Assembly (NCBI GenBank): GCA_017399945.1
Contig: JAFQAQ010000020.1
Span: forward strand, 62,001 to 126,000
Direction of reading: 5' to 3'
DNA length: 64,000 bases
Source: Clostridia bacterium
Lineage (GTDB): Bacteria > Bacillota > Clostridia > Christensenellales > Borkfalkiaceae
Part shown: piece after piece, positions 26,197 through 34,334 of the stretch
Layout: each line of letters opens with the position of its first letter
Position numbering within the stretch: position 1 is the first letter of the stretch
The notes under the pieces: generated by a model
What the model was told of the DNA's origin: nothing
The model's input: only the letters and a program-made list of their open reading frames with translations
Database searches by the model: none
Position numbers and translations under genes: made by a program

Positions 26197-27177
26197 ATGT
26201 TACCCAACAAACGTCCGGACGACATGCAAAGAATTACCACCCCAGAACTTGCAAACGCATTTATTGACGAGCAAGTTAAACAAATACGCGCTCAGGTAGG
26301 CGACAAAAAGGTTTTACTAGCCCTTTCGGGTGGCGTAGACAGCTCGGTAGTTGCCGCTCTATTAATTAAAGCAATCGGCAAACAATTAGTTTGCGTGCAC
26401 GTTAACCACGGACTTATGAGAAAGGGTGAAAGCGAACAAGTTATAGAAGTTTTCGGAAAAGAACTTGACGCTAACTTGATTTATATAGACGCAACCGATA
26501 GATTTTTGGATTTATTAAAGGGCGTTAGCGCACCCGAAACCAAAAGAAAGATTATCGGTGGTGAATTTATTAAAGTATTTGACGAAGAGGCAAGCAAGTT
26601 AAAGGGAATTTCCTTCCTTGCGCAAGGCACTATCTATCCCGACATTATTGAAAGTGACGGCGTTAAAGCCCACCACAACGTCGGTGGTCTTCCAGAAGAG
26701 ATACAATTTGAATTAGTTGAACCCGTTCGCCTTTTATATAAAGACGAAGTTAGAGTTGTCGGCAAGGCGTTGGGATTACCCGTTAACATGGTTGATCGTC
26801 AACCTTTCCCCGGTCCAGGTCTTGGCGTTAGATGTTTGGGCGCTATCACTCGCGATAGATTACACGCTTTAAGAAAAGCAGACGCTATTTTAAGAGAAGA
26901 ATTTGATAACTGTGGGCTTGCAAGCAAGGTATGGCAATACTTTATTGCAGTTCCCGATATGAAAAGCGTTGGCGTAAAGGACGGCAAAAGATACGAAGGT
27001 TGGCCTGCTATTATCCGTGCCGTAAACACGGTTGACGCAATGACTGCTACCATAGAAGAAATTCCCTATTCCGTTCTTAACAAAATCACCCAAAGAATTA
27101 CTAGTGAAGTTGAAGGTATCAACAGGGTTTTATTCGATCTTACACCCAAGCCCGTTGGCACTATCGAATGGGAATAA
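26197..27177 (+). CDS. guaA: GMP synthase ATP-pyrophosphatase subunit, without glutaminase domain
   Basis: 326 aa from ATG 26197 (TTGGAG 7 bases upstream). It contains the ATP-PPase domain with the P-loop SGGVDSS near residues 44-50 and the GMP synthase dimerisation domain (VDRQPFPGPGLGVRC, and the C-terminal DLTPKPVGTIEWE). It turns XMP into GMP. The N-terminal class I glutamine amidotransferase domain (about 190 aa) of ordinary bacterial GuaA is absent and no such gene is adjacent, so it needs a separate GuaAa-like glutaminase or free ammonia. This two-subunit form is usual in archaea and occurs in some bacteria. Neighbouring glnN, on the other strand, makes glutamine. Confidence 0.9.
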   Translation: MLPNKRPDDMQRITTPELANAFIDEQVKQIRAQVGDKKVLLALSGGVDSSVVAALLIKAIGKQLVCVHVNHGLMRKGESEQVIEVFGKELDANLIYIDATDRFLDLLKGVSAPETKRKIIGGEFIKVFDEEASKLKGISFLAQGTIYPDIIESDGVKAHHNVGGLPEEIQFELVEPVRLLYKDEVRVVGKALGLPVNMVDRQPFPGPGLGVRCLGAITRDRLHALRKADAILREEFDNCGLASKVWQYFIAVPDMKSVGVKDGKRYEGWPAIIRAVNTVDAMTATIEEIPYSVLNKITQRITSEVEGINRVLFDLTPKPVGTIEWE

Positions 27178-27184
27178 TTAATAT

Positions 27185-27213
27185 AAAGCCGAGAGTTTTT
27201 TCTCGGCTTTTTT
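27185..27213 (+). terminator. Terminator after guaA
   Basis: Stem AAAGCCGAGA and its complement with a GTTTTT loop, then TTT. Confidence 0.9.
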
Positions 27214-27223
27214 ATATTGTATA

Positions 27224-27252
27224 TTGAAATTTAAAAATTCGTGTGATATAAT
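27224..27252 (+). promoter_or_regulatory. Promoter of fucI
   Basis: TTGAAA (27224-27229), 17-bp spacer, TATAAT (27247-27252). Confidence 0.75.
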
Positions 27253-27280
27253 TTATAAAAAACTTATTGGAGACTTATTT

Positions 27281-29089
27281 ATGGCAAAAAATAGACTTAT
27301 CGGCGATTATCCCGTTATAGGTATTCGCCCTACCATAGACGGCAGACGTGGCGCTCTTAAAGTTAGAGAATCTCTTGAAGAACAAACTATGGCAATGGCA
27401 AACGGCGTTGCTAAATTGTTCACTGAAAACTTGCGTTATTCTAACGGCGAACCCGTTAAAGTGGTTATTGCAGACACCACTATCGGTAGAGTTGCAGAAG
27501 CCGCTGCTTGCGCAGAAAAATTCAAAAAGGAAGGCGTTCAAGTTACCGTTACCGTAACTCCTTGTTGGTGTTATGGTTCTGAAACTATGGATATGGACCC
27601 TTACACCGTAAAGGCAGTTTGGGGATTTAACGGCACCGAAAGACCGGGCGCAGTTTATCTTGCAGCCGTTCTTGCAGGTCACGCACAAAAAGGTCTTCCT
27701 GCATTTGGCATTTACGGGCACGACGTTCAAGACGCTAACGATAAAACTATCCCACAAGACGTTCAAGAAAAGTTGTTGCGTTTTGGTAGGGCTGCAATCG
27801 CCGCAACAACCATGCGTGGAAAATCTTATTTGCAAATCGGTTCTCTTTGCATGGGTATAGCAGGTTCTCAAATAGACGTAAGCTTTTTTGAAGAATACCT
27901 TGGCATGCGTGTTGAATCGGTGGACGAAGTAGAAGTAATCAGAAGAATGACTGAAAAGATTTACGACCAAAACGAATACCAAAAGGCACTTGCTTGGGCA
28001 AAAGAAAAATGTAAGATTGGTTTTGATAAAAACCCCAAAGAATTGCAAAAATCCGACGAGCAAAAACAAAAAGATTTTGAATTCTGCGTGCTTATGGCAG
28101 TTATCATAAAAGACCTTATGAACGGCAACGCTAACCTACCCGAAGGCGCTGAAGAAGAAGCCGTTGGTCACAATGCGTTATGCGCTGGTTTTCAAGGTCA
28201 ACGTCAATGGACGGACTTTTATCCCAACTGCGATTTTGGCGAATCTATACTAAACACTTCTTTCGACTGGAACGGAGCGAGAGAACCTTATATTTTGGCA
28301 ACTGAAAACGACACGCTTAACGGCGCAGGTATGATGTTTATGAAACTTTTAACTAACCGTGCGCAAATCTTTGCCGACGTTAGAACTTATTGGTCGGCAG
28401 ATGCAGTTAAAAAGGCAACCGGTTACCAAATAGAAGGCAAGGCAAAGAAAGCAAACGGATTTATCCACCTTATTAACTCGGGCGCTGCTTGCTTGGACGC
28501 TAACTGCGGGGCAATCGACGATAACGGCAACCCAACCATGAAAGAATGGTTTAACGTTACCAAAGCCGACCAAGACGCTATTATGAACGCAGTTGAATGG
28601 GCGCCAGCCGATAACGGTTATTTCCGTGGTGGTGGGTTCTCTTCAAGATTCGTTACCAAAGCAGAAATCCCCTGCACTATGATAAGACTTAATATGGTAA
28701 AAGGTTTAGGTCCGGTTCTTCAAATAGCAGAAGGATACACGGTAAACCTACCCGACCAAGTTACCGACGTTTTATGGAAACGCACCGACTATACTTGGCC
28801 TTGCACTTGGTTCGTTCCTAATTGCGACGGAATTGAAGGCTCTCCTTTTGAAGACGCTTATGCCGTTATGAATAATTGGGGCGCAAACCACGGTGCAATA
28901 AGCTACGGACACATTGGCGCAGACCTTATCACCCTTGCATCTATTTTGCGAATTCCCGTTTGCATGCACAACGTTAACAAAAAAGATATCTTCCGTCCTG
29001 CCGTTTGGAATGCTTTCGGAAGCGATAAAGAAGGTCAAGACTATCGCGCGTGCGCTAACTTCGGTCCACTTTTCAAAAGGGTAAAATAA
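27281..29089 (+). CDS. fucI: L-fucose isomerase
   Basis: 602 aa from ATG 27281, with TTGGAG upstream; the frame opens 19 codons earlier but over the promoter. Matches FucI along its length: [20 protein letters not shown] at the start, [38 protein letters not shown], and the metal-site region with [19 protein letters not shown]. It interconverts L-fucose and L-fuculose and, in known enzymes, D-arabinose and D-ribulose. Stand-alone transcription unit. No fuculokinase or fuculose-phosphate aldolase lies beside it; an AraB-type kinase at 30.7-32.3 kb could act next in the pathway. Confidence 0.93.
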   Translation: MAKNRLIGDYPVIGIRPTIDGRRGALKVRESLEEQTMAMANGVAKLFTENLRYSNGEPVKVVIADTTIGRVAEAAACAEKFKKEGVQVTVTVTPCWCYGSETMDMDPYTVKAVWGFNGTERPGAVYLAAVLAGHAQKGLPAFGIYGHDVQDANDKTIPQDVQEKLLRFGRAAIAATTMRGKSYLQIGSLCMGIAGSQIDVSFFEEYLGMRVESVDEVEVIRRMTEKIYDQNEYQKALAWAKEKCKIGFDKNPKELQKSDEQKQKDFEFCVLMAVIIKDLMNGNANLPEGAEEEAVGHNALCAGFQGQRQWTDFYPNCDFGESILNTSFDWNGAREPYILATENDTLNGAGMMFMKLLTNRAQIFADVRTYWSADAVKKATGYQIEGKAKKANGFIHLINSGAACLDANCGAIDDNGNPTMKEWFNVTKADQDAIMNAVEWAPADNGYFRGGGFSSRFVTKAEIPCTMIRLNMVKGLGPVLQIAEGYTVNLPDQVTDVLWKRTDYTWPCTWFVPNCDGIEGSPFEDAYAVMNNWGANHGAISYGHIGADLITLASILRIPVCMHNVNKKDIFRPAVWNAFGSDKEGQDYRACANFGPLFKRVK

Positions 29090-29112
29090 TAGAAAAAACT
29101 TAATTTTTTATA

Positions 29113-29141
29113 TTGCATAAGCCTTTCTTGTGTGCTATACT
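29113..29141 (+). promoter_or_regulatory. Promoter of the metallophosphoesterase gene
   Basis: TTGCAT (29113-29118), 17-bp spacer, TATACT (29136-29141). Confidence 0.65.
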
Positions 29142-29172
29142 TTATTTTAGTAAAACAAGAGAGGCTTTTTCT

Positions 29173-30603
29173 ATGAGTAATAAAAAACCTGATTTAAGAG
29201 TAGGCATTATTTCCGACCTACATTTAGGATTTTTGGGGCACTATAACCCTAACTACTACGGTTTAGGTCAAGGTCCTTTTGGCAAACAAGAATTATGGTA
29301 CGAATACGCTTTGCGTTATTTTAAGAGTCGTAAGGTGGACGTGGTAGTTATACCCGGCGACATGTCTAACGCATGTGGATATTGCGATATCGACGACCCT
29401 AATCCCGACAAAAAAGGCGTTCCCCTTTACAAATGGTGGAGTGACGAGGAAAAAACGTATGAAAACGGCGACCTAGCCTCCCCCGAAGAAGTAATAGAGT
29501 CGGGCAGAATTTTTAGAAAGGTATTCGCTGGAACGGACACGCAAATTTTTTGCATTTACGGTAACCACGATAGACCTGCGCAAGCGTTAGAAGTTATAAA
29601 CGGTGGAAATAGAAACGTTTGGCAAGAAGCGTTTGGCGAACCGTATAGCCGAGTTAACGTTAAAACTATTAAAGGTTTTACCTTTATAGGTGGGCATTGG
29701 GATTACGAAGGCGAGTGCAAAGAGGCAATAGACAAGGCTTGCGCTCAAAACCCAAACAAACCCGTTTTCTACGTTCAACACCCCGTAATTGCCGACACTA
29801 CTATGGATAGTTATTCGGGCGCTCATAGATTCGATGTCGGCAGAAATTTAGTTAAAGACCACGAAAACGTTATAGCGCTTATTGGTCACACCCACTGCCC
29901 CATCACCGACGAAAGAACTATTTGGCAATCGGCAAAGGAAGGCGACGCAAAATGTACGGTTATATCTTGCTCTACACTTAACTATGCAGACTCTACGGGC
30001 GATTTAGTTCGTGGAGAGAATCTTTGGACTAAACACGGACTTATTCTAGACGTTAACGGGGACGACATTCGGGTTGAAAGACTAAGTTTTTACACCCCCG
30101 AAATGCTTGCGCTTGCAAAGGGCGAAAAGAAAAAACAAAACTTTAAAAAGTGCGTTAAATCTTGTGGCGCTGATTGGAAATTTACCTTAAAAGGTAAGGA
30201 AATGGATTGGGAAAAACGTGCTAAAAATGCAGTTGCCCCCGAATTTCCTAACGGCGCAACGGCAGGTCTTGCACGTGGAACTAACTTCGTTGAAGTGCAT
30301 TTCCCCGCCGCCCTACCGCTAGACACGGATAACGACCTTGTTCACGATTACTACGCAGAAGCAATTGAAGAAGAAACGGGAAAATTAATATCCACCAACC
30401 AAATCGTTACCGAATACCACGTGGACCATTCAAGTGATTTCTTCTCCCCTTATTATCAAATAACCCTTTGGAACTTAAAACCCGACACCAACTATAAAAT
30501 TAGCGTTTACGCAAGAGATTGTTGGCAGAAAAAAAGCACTAACCCCATAGTAGTAAAGTTCTTTGCTAAAACTTTAAAAGAAGATGCCGGTAGATTAAAA
30601 TAA
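29173..30603 (+). CDS. Calcineurin-like metallophosphoesterase with C-terminal beta domain
   Basis: 476 aa from ATG 29173. The N-terminal two thirds carry the phosphoesterase motifs in order: GIISDLHLGF (Asp15, His17), VIPGDMSN, YGNHDRP and GHTHCP, which bind two metals. Residues about 385-470 look like a fibronectin type III-like sandwich (ITLWNLKPDTNYKISVYARD). No signal peptide is visible, so it is probably cytoplasmic. Substrate unknown: a phosphomonoester, phosphodiester or sugar phosphate. The ORF extends 20 codons further up, but that region covers the promoter. Between fucI and the kinase gene, it may belong to the same sugar response. Confidence 0.82.
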   Translation: MSNKKPDLRVGIISDLHLGFLGHYNPNYYGLGQGPFGKQELWYEYALRYFKSRKVDVVVIPGDMSNACGYCDIDDPNPDKKGVPLYKWWSDEEKTYENGDLASPEEVIESGRIFRKVFAGTDTQIFCIYGNHDRPAQALEVINGGNRNVWQEAFGEPYSRVNVKTIKGFTFIGGHWDYEGECKEAIDKACAQNPNKPVFYVQHPVIADTTMDSYSGAHRFDVGRNLVKDHENVIALIGHTHCPITDERTIWQSAKEGDAKCTVISCSTLNYADSTGDLVRGENLWTKHGLILDVNGDDIRVERLSFYTPEMLALAKGEKKKQNFKKCVKSCGADWKFTLKGKEMDWEKRAKNAVAPEFPNGATAGLARGTNFVEVHFPAALPLDTDNDLVHDYYAEAIEEETGKLISTNQIVTEYHVDHSSDFFSPYYQITLWNLKPDTNYKISVYARDCWQKKSTNPIVVKFFAKTLKEDAGRLK

Positions 30604-30630
30604 AAAACTATAATAAATGCACATACGTCA

Positions 30631-30655
30631 AAAGCCACGGATTTTCCGTGGCTTT
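30631..30655. terminator. Terminator between converging phosphoesterase and kinase genes
   Basis: Stem AAAGCCACGGA and its complement with a TTT loop. The same 25-bp sequence occurs at 34293-34317. Confidence 0.85.
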
Positions 30656-30677
30656 AATTAATTTTTGATATGTTTTT

Positions 30678-32288
30678 TTACTGTAATTTTTTGCTTGCAA
30701 AAAACTCCGAAATCTCCACGTAGCGGTCGTATTGCTTGTCGTAAAGTTTGGTGTTTTCTAGGTTTGGCACAACCTTTTTATAGCACTTATCGCCAAGGAC
30801 TTTTGCACTTTCTTTTAGAGAAGGGAACAACCCACTTGCAACCGAAGCGTAAATTGCACTTCCCTTTGCACCTGCTTGCTTGCTATCCACAACGCTTATT
30901 TCCTTGCCCAAAACGTCTGCAAACACTTGCATAAAGAAATGGTTTTTGACTGCAATGCCACCAGAAGCCGTAACCGTGTTTACTGCAACGCCACTATTTT
31001 CATACGTTTGTATAATTCTTTTGGTGCCATACGCTAGCGCCGTGATTATTGCATAATAAATTTCTTCTGGCTTGGTTTTTAAATTAAGCCCGAACACTGC
31101 GCCCGAAAGAGAATAGTCTGCATAAGGCGTTCTGTTCCCGTTCCACCAATCAAGCACTAAAACGGAATTTTTGCCCATTGCGAGTAAGGAGGCTTTTTGG
31201 TTCAAATAATCAAAAATATTTACGCCTTGATTTTTGGCTTGTTCAAAATATTCTTGCGTAACCCAGTTGTTTATAAACCAGTCTAAAATATCGCCAAACC
31301 CTGCTTGCCCTGCTTCGTAGGCAAAATAACCTTTTGCAACTCCGTCTTTAACCTTTCCACAAATGCCTTTTATCTTTTTATCCTTTTCAGACAAAACTAT
31401 ATGGCAGGCAGAAGTTCCCATAATGATTAACAACCCACCGTCGTCAGTTACGCCTGCGCTAGGCAACGCCACGTGCGCGTCTATTACGGGAACGGCAACC
31501 ACCGTGCCGTTATTAAGCCCCGTTAAAAGCGCGCCCTTATCGTTTAGCTCGCCTGCCTTTTCGCAAACGGGCAACACCCTGCCTTTAACCTTTTGCAAGG
31601 CAGTCTTAAAAATTGGGTTTACTTTTTCTAAATAATCTTGACTAGGATATCCGCCGTCTGCCGACCAAAGCGCCTTAAAGCCTGCCATACAACTACTTCT
31701 AACCAAGTTGCCCGTAAGAATATAGGTCAGCCAATCGCCTGCCTCTAAAAACAAAGCCGTGCTATCATAAACGGTGGGCGAGCACTCTGCCGTTTCAAAA
31801 AGTTTTGGAAAAAGCCACTCGGAAGAAACTTTTCCACCGTAATCTTCCAGCCACCCTTGTTTTGTTTGCTTGGCAATTTCGGTCATACGCTCGGCTTGGT
31901 CGTTTGCGCCGTGGTGTTTCCAAAGTTTTACGTATGCGTTCTCCTTTTCTTTGAACCTGTCGTAAAAACACAAAGGCACGCCGTTAATATCAGTTGGCAA
32001 AACGGTGCAAGAGGTAAAATCAATGCCTATGCCACACACGTCGTTTGCACTAACGCCCGATTTTTTTAACACGTCTTTAACGGTAAACGAAAGCGCGTCT
32101 AAATAATCTTGTGGATGTTGCAACGCAGTGGTTGGTTTTTCTGGTTTGCCACTAATATCCTTTTCAGACATAACGGCGTGTGGATAAACAAATTCACTAA
32201 TAGCAATTTCTTTGCCATCATCGGCATGTAAAAGCAACGCGCGTGCCGACAGCGTTCCGTAATCAATACCTATAACGTATTTAGCCAT
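30678..32288 (-). CDS. araB: FGGY-family kinase, ribulokinase (AraB) type
   Basis: 536 aa from ATG 32288 (AAGGAG upstream). N-terminal phosphate-binding YVIGIDYGTLSARALLL; middle segment IDFTSCTVLPTDINGVPL; the ATP-domain GTSACHIVL and VLDWWNGNRTPYAD are characteristic of the AraB branch of FGGY kinases. It would phosphorylate a ketopentose such as L-ribulose, and AraB enzymes accept several ribulose isomers. With FucI acting on D-arabinose, D-ribulose is a plausible substrate; L-fuculose cannot be excluded. The GH172-like gene ends 8 bases upstream, so the two are cotranscribed. Confidence 0.85.
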   Translation of the reverse strand: MAKYVIGIDYGTLSARALLLHADDGKEIAISEFVYPHAVMSEKDISGKPEKPTTALQHPQDYLDALSFTVKDVLKKSGVSANDVCGIGIDFTSCTVLPTDINGVPLCFYDRFKEKENAYVKLWKHHGANDQAERMTEIAKQTKQGWLEDYGGKVSSEWLFPKLFETAECSPTVYDSTALFLEAGDWLTYILTGNLVRSSCMAGFKALWSADGGYPSQDYLEKVNPIFKTALQKVKGRVLPVCEKAGELNDKGALLTGLNNGTVVAVPVIDAHVALPSAGVTDDGGLLIIMGTSACHIVLSEKDKKIKGICGKVKDGVAKGYFAYEAGQAGFGDILDWFINNWVTQEYFEQAKNQGVNIFDYLNQKASLLAMGKNSVLVLDWWNGNRTPYADYSLSGAVFGLNLKTKPEEIYYAIITALAYGTKRIIQTYENSGVAVNTVTASGGIAVKNHFFMQVFADVLGKEISVVDSKQAGAKGSAIYASVASGLFPSLKESAKVLGDKCYKKVVPNLENTKLYDKQYDRYVEISEFFASKKLQ

Positions 32289-32296
32289 AATACTCC

Positions 32297-33352
32297 TTAA
32301 ATAATTTCTAAATCGTTTACGCAAGGAAGAGTGGGATATTCGTCATCCAAATTATCCGAATACCAATATGCCACGGTAGAAATATCGTCTTGTAAAGGAA
32401 GATATCTTCCGCCACTTCTCCAACCAAGCGCTTGAATAGTAACCCTTAAATCGTTTTTGAAATATACGGGGTCTGTCACGTGGAAACGATACATATTAAA
32501 ATATCTTTGAGATGCATATGTCTCGTCAGTACGCCCAACTTTGCTAAGACCAGAATAAGGTGAAGAAAACTCCACGTATTTTCCACCAACGTCAAAATTG
32601 TATGCCCCACAAATATAGTCTTCCGTTCCCGTTCCGCATATCGTTGGAAAATCCGTATCTCCGTCTATATAGAACTTAATTTCGCCTTCACCCCACCAGC
32701 CGTTGGACTTAACGCCCCAGTTAAAATACGTGCCAACGTAGTGTCCGTTGCCTTTAATATTATCTAAAATAACGTAAGGCTCTTTATATTTTACGGGGTT
32801 TACCCTGCGGAATTGAGCGTGGAAATACAAACTATCTTTGTCAATAGTTTTCTTTTCACAATCAATTTGATAATAAACGTTTGTGGGGTTTACGCCAATA
32901 TTTTCAATTTCAAATCTAAAACTCTTAAAATAAGGCATTTCAAAATAGCAGTTAAGTCCACGCGCAGGGTTAACGCAAATGGGCAAACTGTTTATTTGCC
33001 TATATTCCCTATAATCTGCGTTGCAGAAAAAGTCTGAAAGGGGAACTTCAACGGACGGTTTAGACGCACCGTCAAAATAAATTCTTAAAATCAACAATCT
33101 GCCGTTTGTGGCGTTGTCCGTAATCCAAAAATGTTTTACTGCGCCTTGCCCTTTTATGTCTGCAAGTATAGCCGTTTCTCCCGATTGAACAACTATAAAA
33201 GGATTAACCTTCCAGCCTTGCCCTAATTCCTTTGCGCAGTCGCTAGCAGAACCTTCTATCGCCATGCCACCTTTTCCCTTTTCGCCCGTTAAGTTTTCGG
33301 GGGAAATAGAAAAACTTTCGCAATCTTTTTTCAAAGTCAAATTATTTAACAT
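32297..33352 (-). CDS. DUF2961 protein, glycoside hydrolase family 172-like
   Basis: 351 aa, matching the DUF2961 jelly-roll family, now classed as GH172, whose studied members act on alpha-D-fructofuranosides and related linkages. Landmarks: GQGAVKHFWITDN near residue 68-80, then WWGEGEIKFYIDGD (Glu222, Glu224) and GTGTEDYICGAY (Glu244), the two motifs holding the acidic catalytic candidates. No signal peptide, so cytoplasmic. First gene of the unit with the AraB-type kinase. The divergent AraC regulator at 33457 probably controls it. The substrate is not known and may well differ from the studied fructofuranosides. Confidence 0.82.
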   Translation of the reverse strand: MLNNLTLKKDCESFSISPENLTGEKGKGGMAIEGSASDCAKELGQGWKVNPFIVVQSGETAILADIKGQGAVKHFWITDNATNGRLLILRIYFDGASKPSVEVPLSDFFCNADYREYRQINSLPICVNPARGLNCYFEMPYFKSFRFEIENIGVNPTNVYYQIDCEKKTIDKDSLYFHAQFRRVNPVKYKEPYVILDNIKGNGHYVGTYFNWGVKSNGWWGEGEIKFYIDGDTDFPTICGTGTEDYICGAYNFDVGGKYVEFSSPYSGLSKVGRTDETYASQRYFNMYRFHVTDPVYFKNDLRVTIQALGWRSGGRYLPLQDDISTVAYWYSDNLDDEYPTLPCVNDLEII

Positions 33353-33375
33353 TTTAATTCTCCTTTATTTTTATA

Positions 33376-33404
33376 TTGCAATTGTAACCCATTTATAGTA
33401 TAAT
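33376..33404 (+). promoter_or_regulatory. Promoter of the AraC-type regulator
   Basis: TTGCAA (33376-33381), 17-bp spacer, TATAAT (33399-33404), in the short divergent space between the regulator and the GH172-like gene. Confidence 0.7.
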
Positions 33405-33456
33405 ATAAATAACTTTTTTTGGCTAAAATTTAACATTTCTTGACTTGTGGTGTTTT

Positions 33457-34287
33457 ATGAACGTTTTTAAACTTAACCCTTATATAAGGCTTACTTCTAA
33501 ATTTTCCGTTTTGCAAGCCTATTGTTCAATCGCACGGAGAATTATTTTCGACTATGAACTTATCCATATAAAAAGTGGAAAATTTACGCTTGAATACGAT
33601 GGCAAAAACTACGCCTGCAACCAAGGAGATATTCTGCTTATAAGACCGGGGGTGCAACACGCTTTTTTTATTGGCGAAACGCCCGTTGCGCAACCCCACG
33701 TGCATTTTGATATGGAATTTTTGCCCAACAGTCCAGAAATTCCCGTATGCTTTAAAAAACTTGAAGAACTTAGCGATTTAGAAAAGGCGTGCATTAGACA
33801 AGACCTTTTTGCCAATTATCCTTCTTCTCCCTTTATTACGATAAAAGATAAAGAAAAATTCTTGCAACTTTTAGACGTAGTGCTAACTGGGCGCAAGGTA
33901 GAAAGATATTTAGAAAAAAAGGGGGCGCTAACAGCCATTATAAGCATGATTGCAGAAGACAATTTTAGCGAAAGTTTTTCTTACCCCAACGACTACACCA
34001 TAGAAACGCAACTAAAAGATTACATAGATGCAGGTCAATGTTTTTCTTTAACGCTATCTCAAATAGCAGACCAATTCTCATACGACAAGTTTTATCTAGA
34101 AAAAAAGTTTAAGTGCGCGTTTGGGCAAAGCATTATTGCATACAGAAACGAAAAACGCCTTATCTACGCAAAAAGTCTGCTTAAAGATTACAACGTTTCT
34201 CAAGTGGCAGAAAAAACGGGTTTTTCTTCTATATATTCTTTTAGCCGAGCGTATAAACTAAGATTTGGCAAAAGCCCAACAAAATAA
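33457..34287 (+). CDS. AraC-family transcriptional regulator with cupin sensor
   Basis: 276 aa from ATG 33457; no strong ribosome site precedes it and the frame opens four codons earlier at TTG. The N-terminal half is a cupin-like sugar-binding domain (GKFTLEYDGKNYACNQGDIL, LIRPGVQHAFFIG, PHVHFD). The C-terminal 100 residues hold the two AraC helix-turn-helix units (LSQIADQFSYDKFYLEKKFK and VSQVAEKTGFSSIYSFSRAY). It is divergent from the GH172-like and kinase genes, the classical arrangement for a local sugar-responsive activator. Inducer not known. Confidence 0.92.
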   Translation: MNVFKLNPYIRLTSKFSVLQAYCSIARRIIFDYELIHIKSGKFTLEYDGKNYACNQGDILLIRPGVQHAFFIGETPVAQPHVHFDMEFLPNSPEIPVCFKKLEELSDLEKACIRQDLFANYPSSPFITIKDKEKFLQLLDVVLTGRKVERYLEKKGALTAIISMIAEDNFSESFSYPNDYTIETQLKDYIDAGQCFSLTLSQIADQFSYDKFYLEKKFKCAFGQSIIAYRNEKRLIYAKSLLKDYNVSQVAEKTGFSSIYSFSRAYKLRFGKSPTK

Positions 34288-34291
34288 CGTT

Positions 34292-34319
34292 AAAAGCCAC
34301 GGATTTTCCGTGGCTTTTT
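34292..34319. terminator. Terminator after the AraC-type regulator
   Basis: Stem AAAAGCCACGGA and its complement with a TTT loop, then T. Identical over 25 bp to the terminator at 30631-30655. Confidence 0.92.
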
Positions 34320-34334
34320 CGTTTAGTTTTAATC

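Noticed and set aside
27275..28069. 264-codon frame opposite fucI
   Set aside because: Antisense to a full-length canonical isomerase, Cys/Phe-rich product, no ribosome site.
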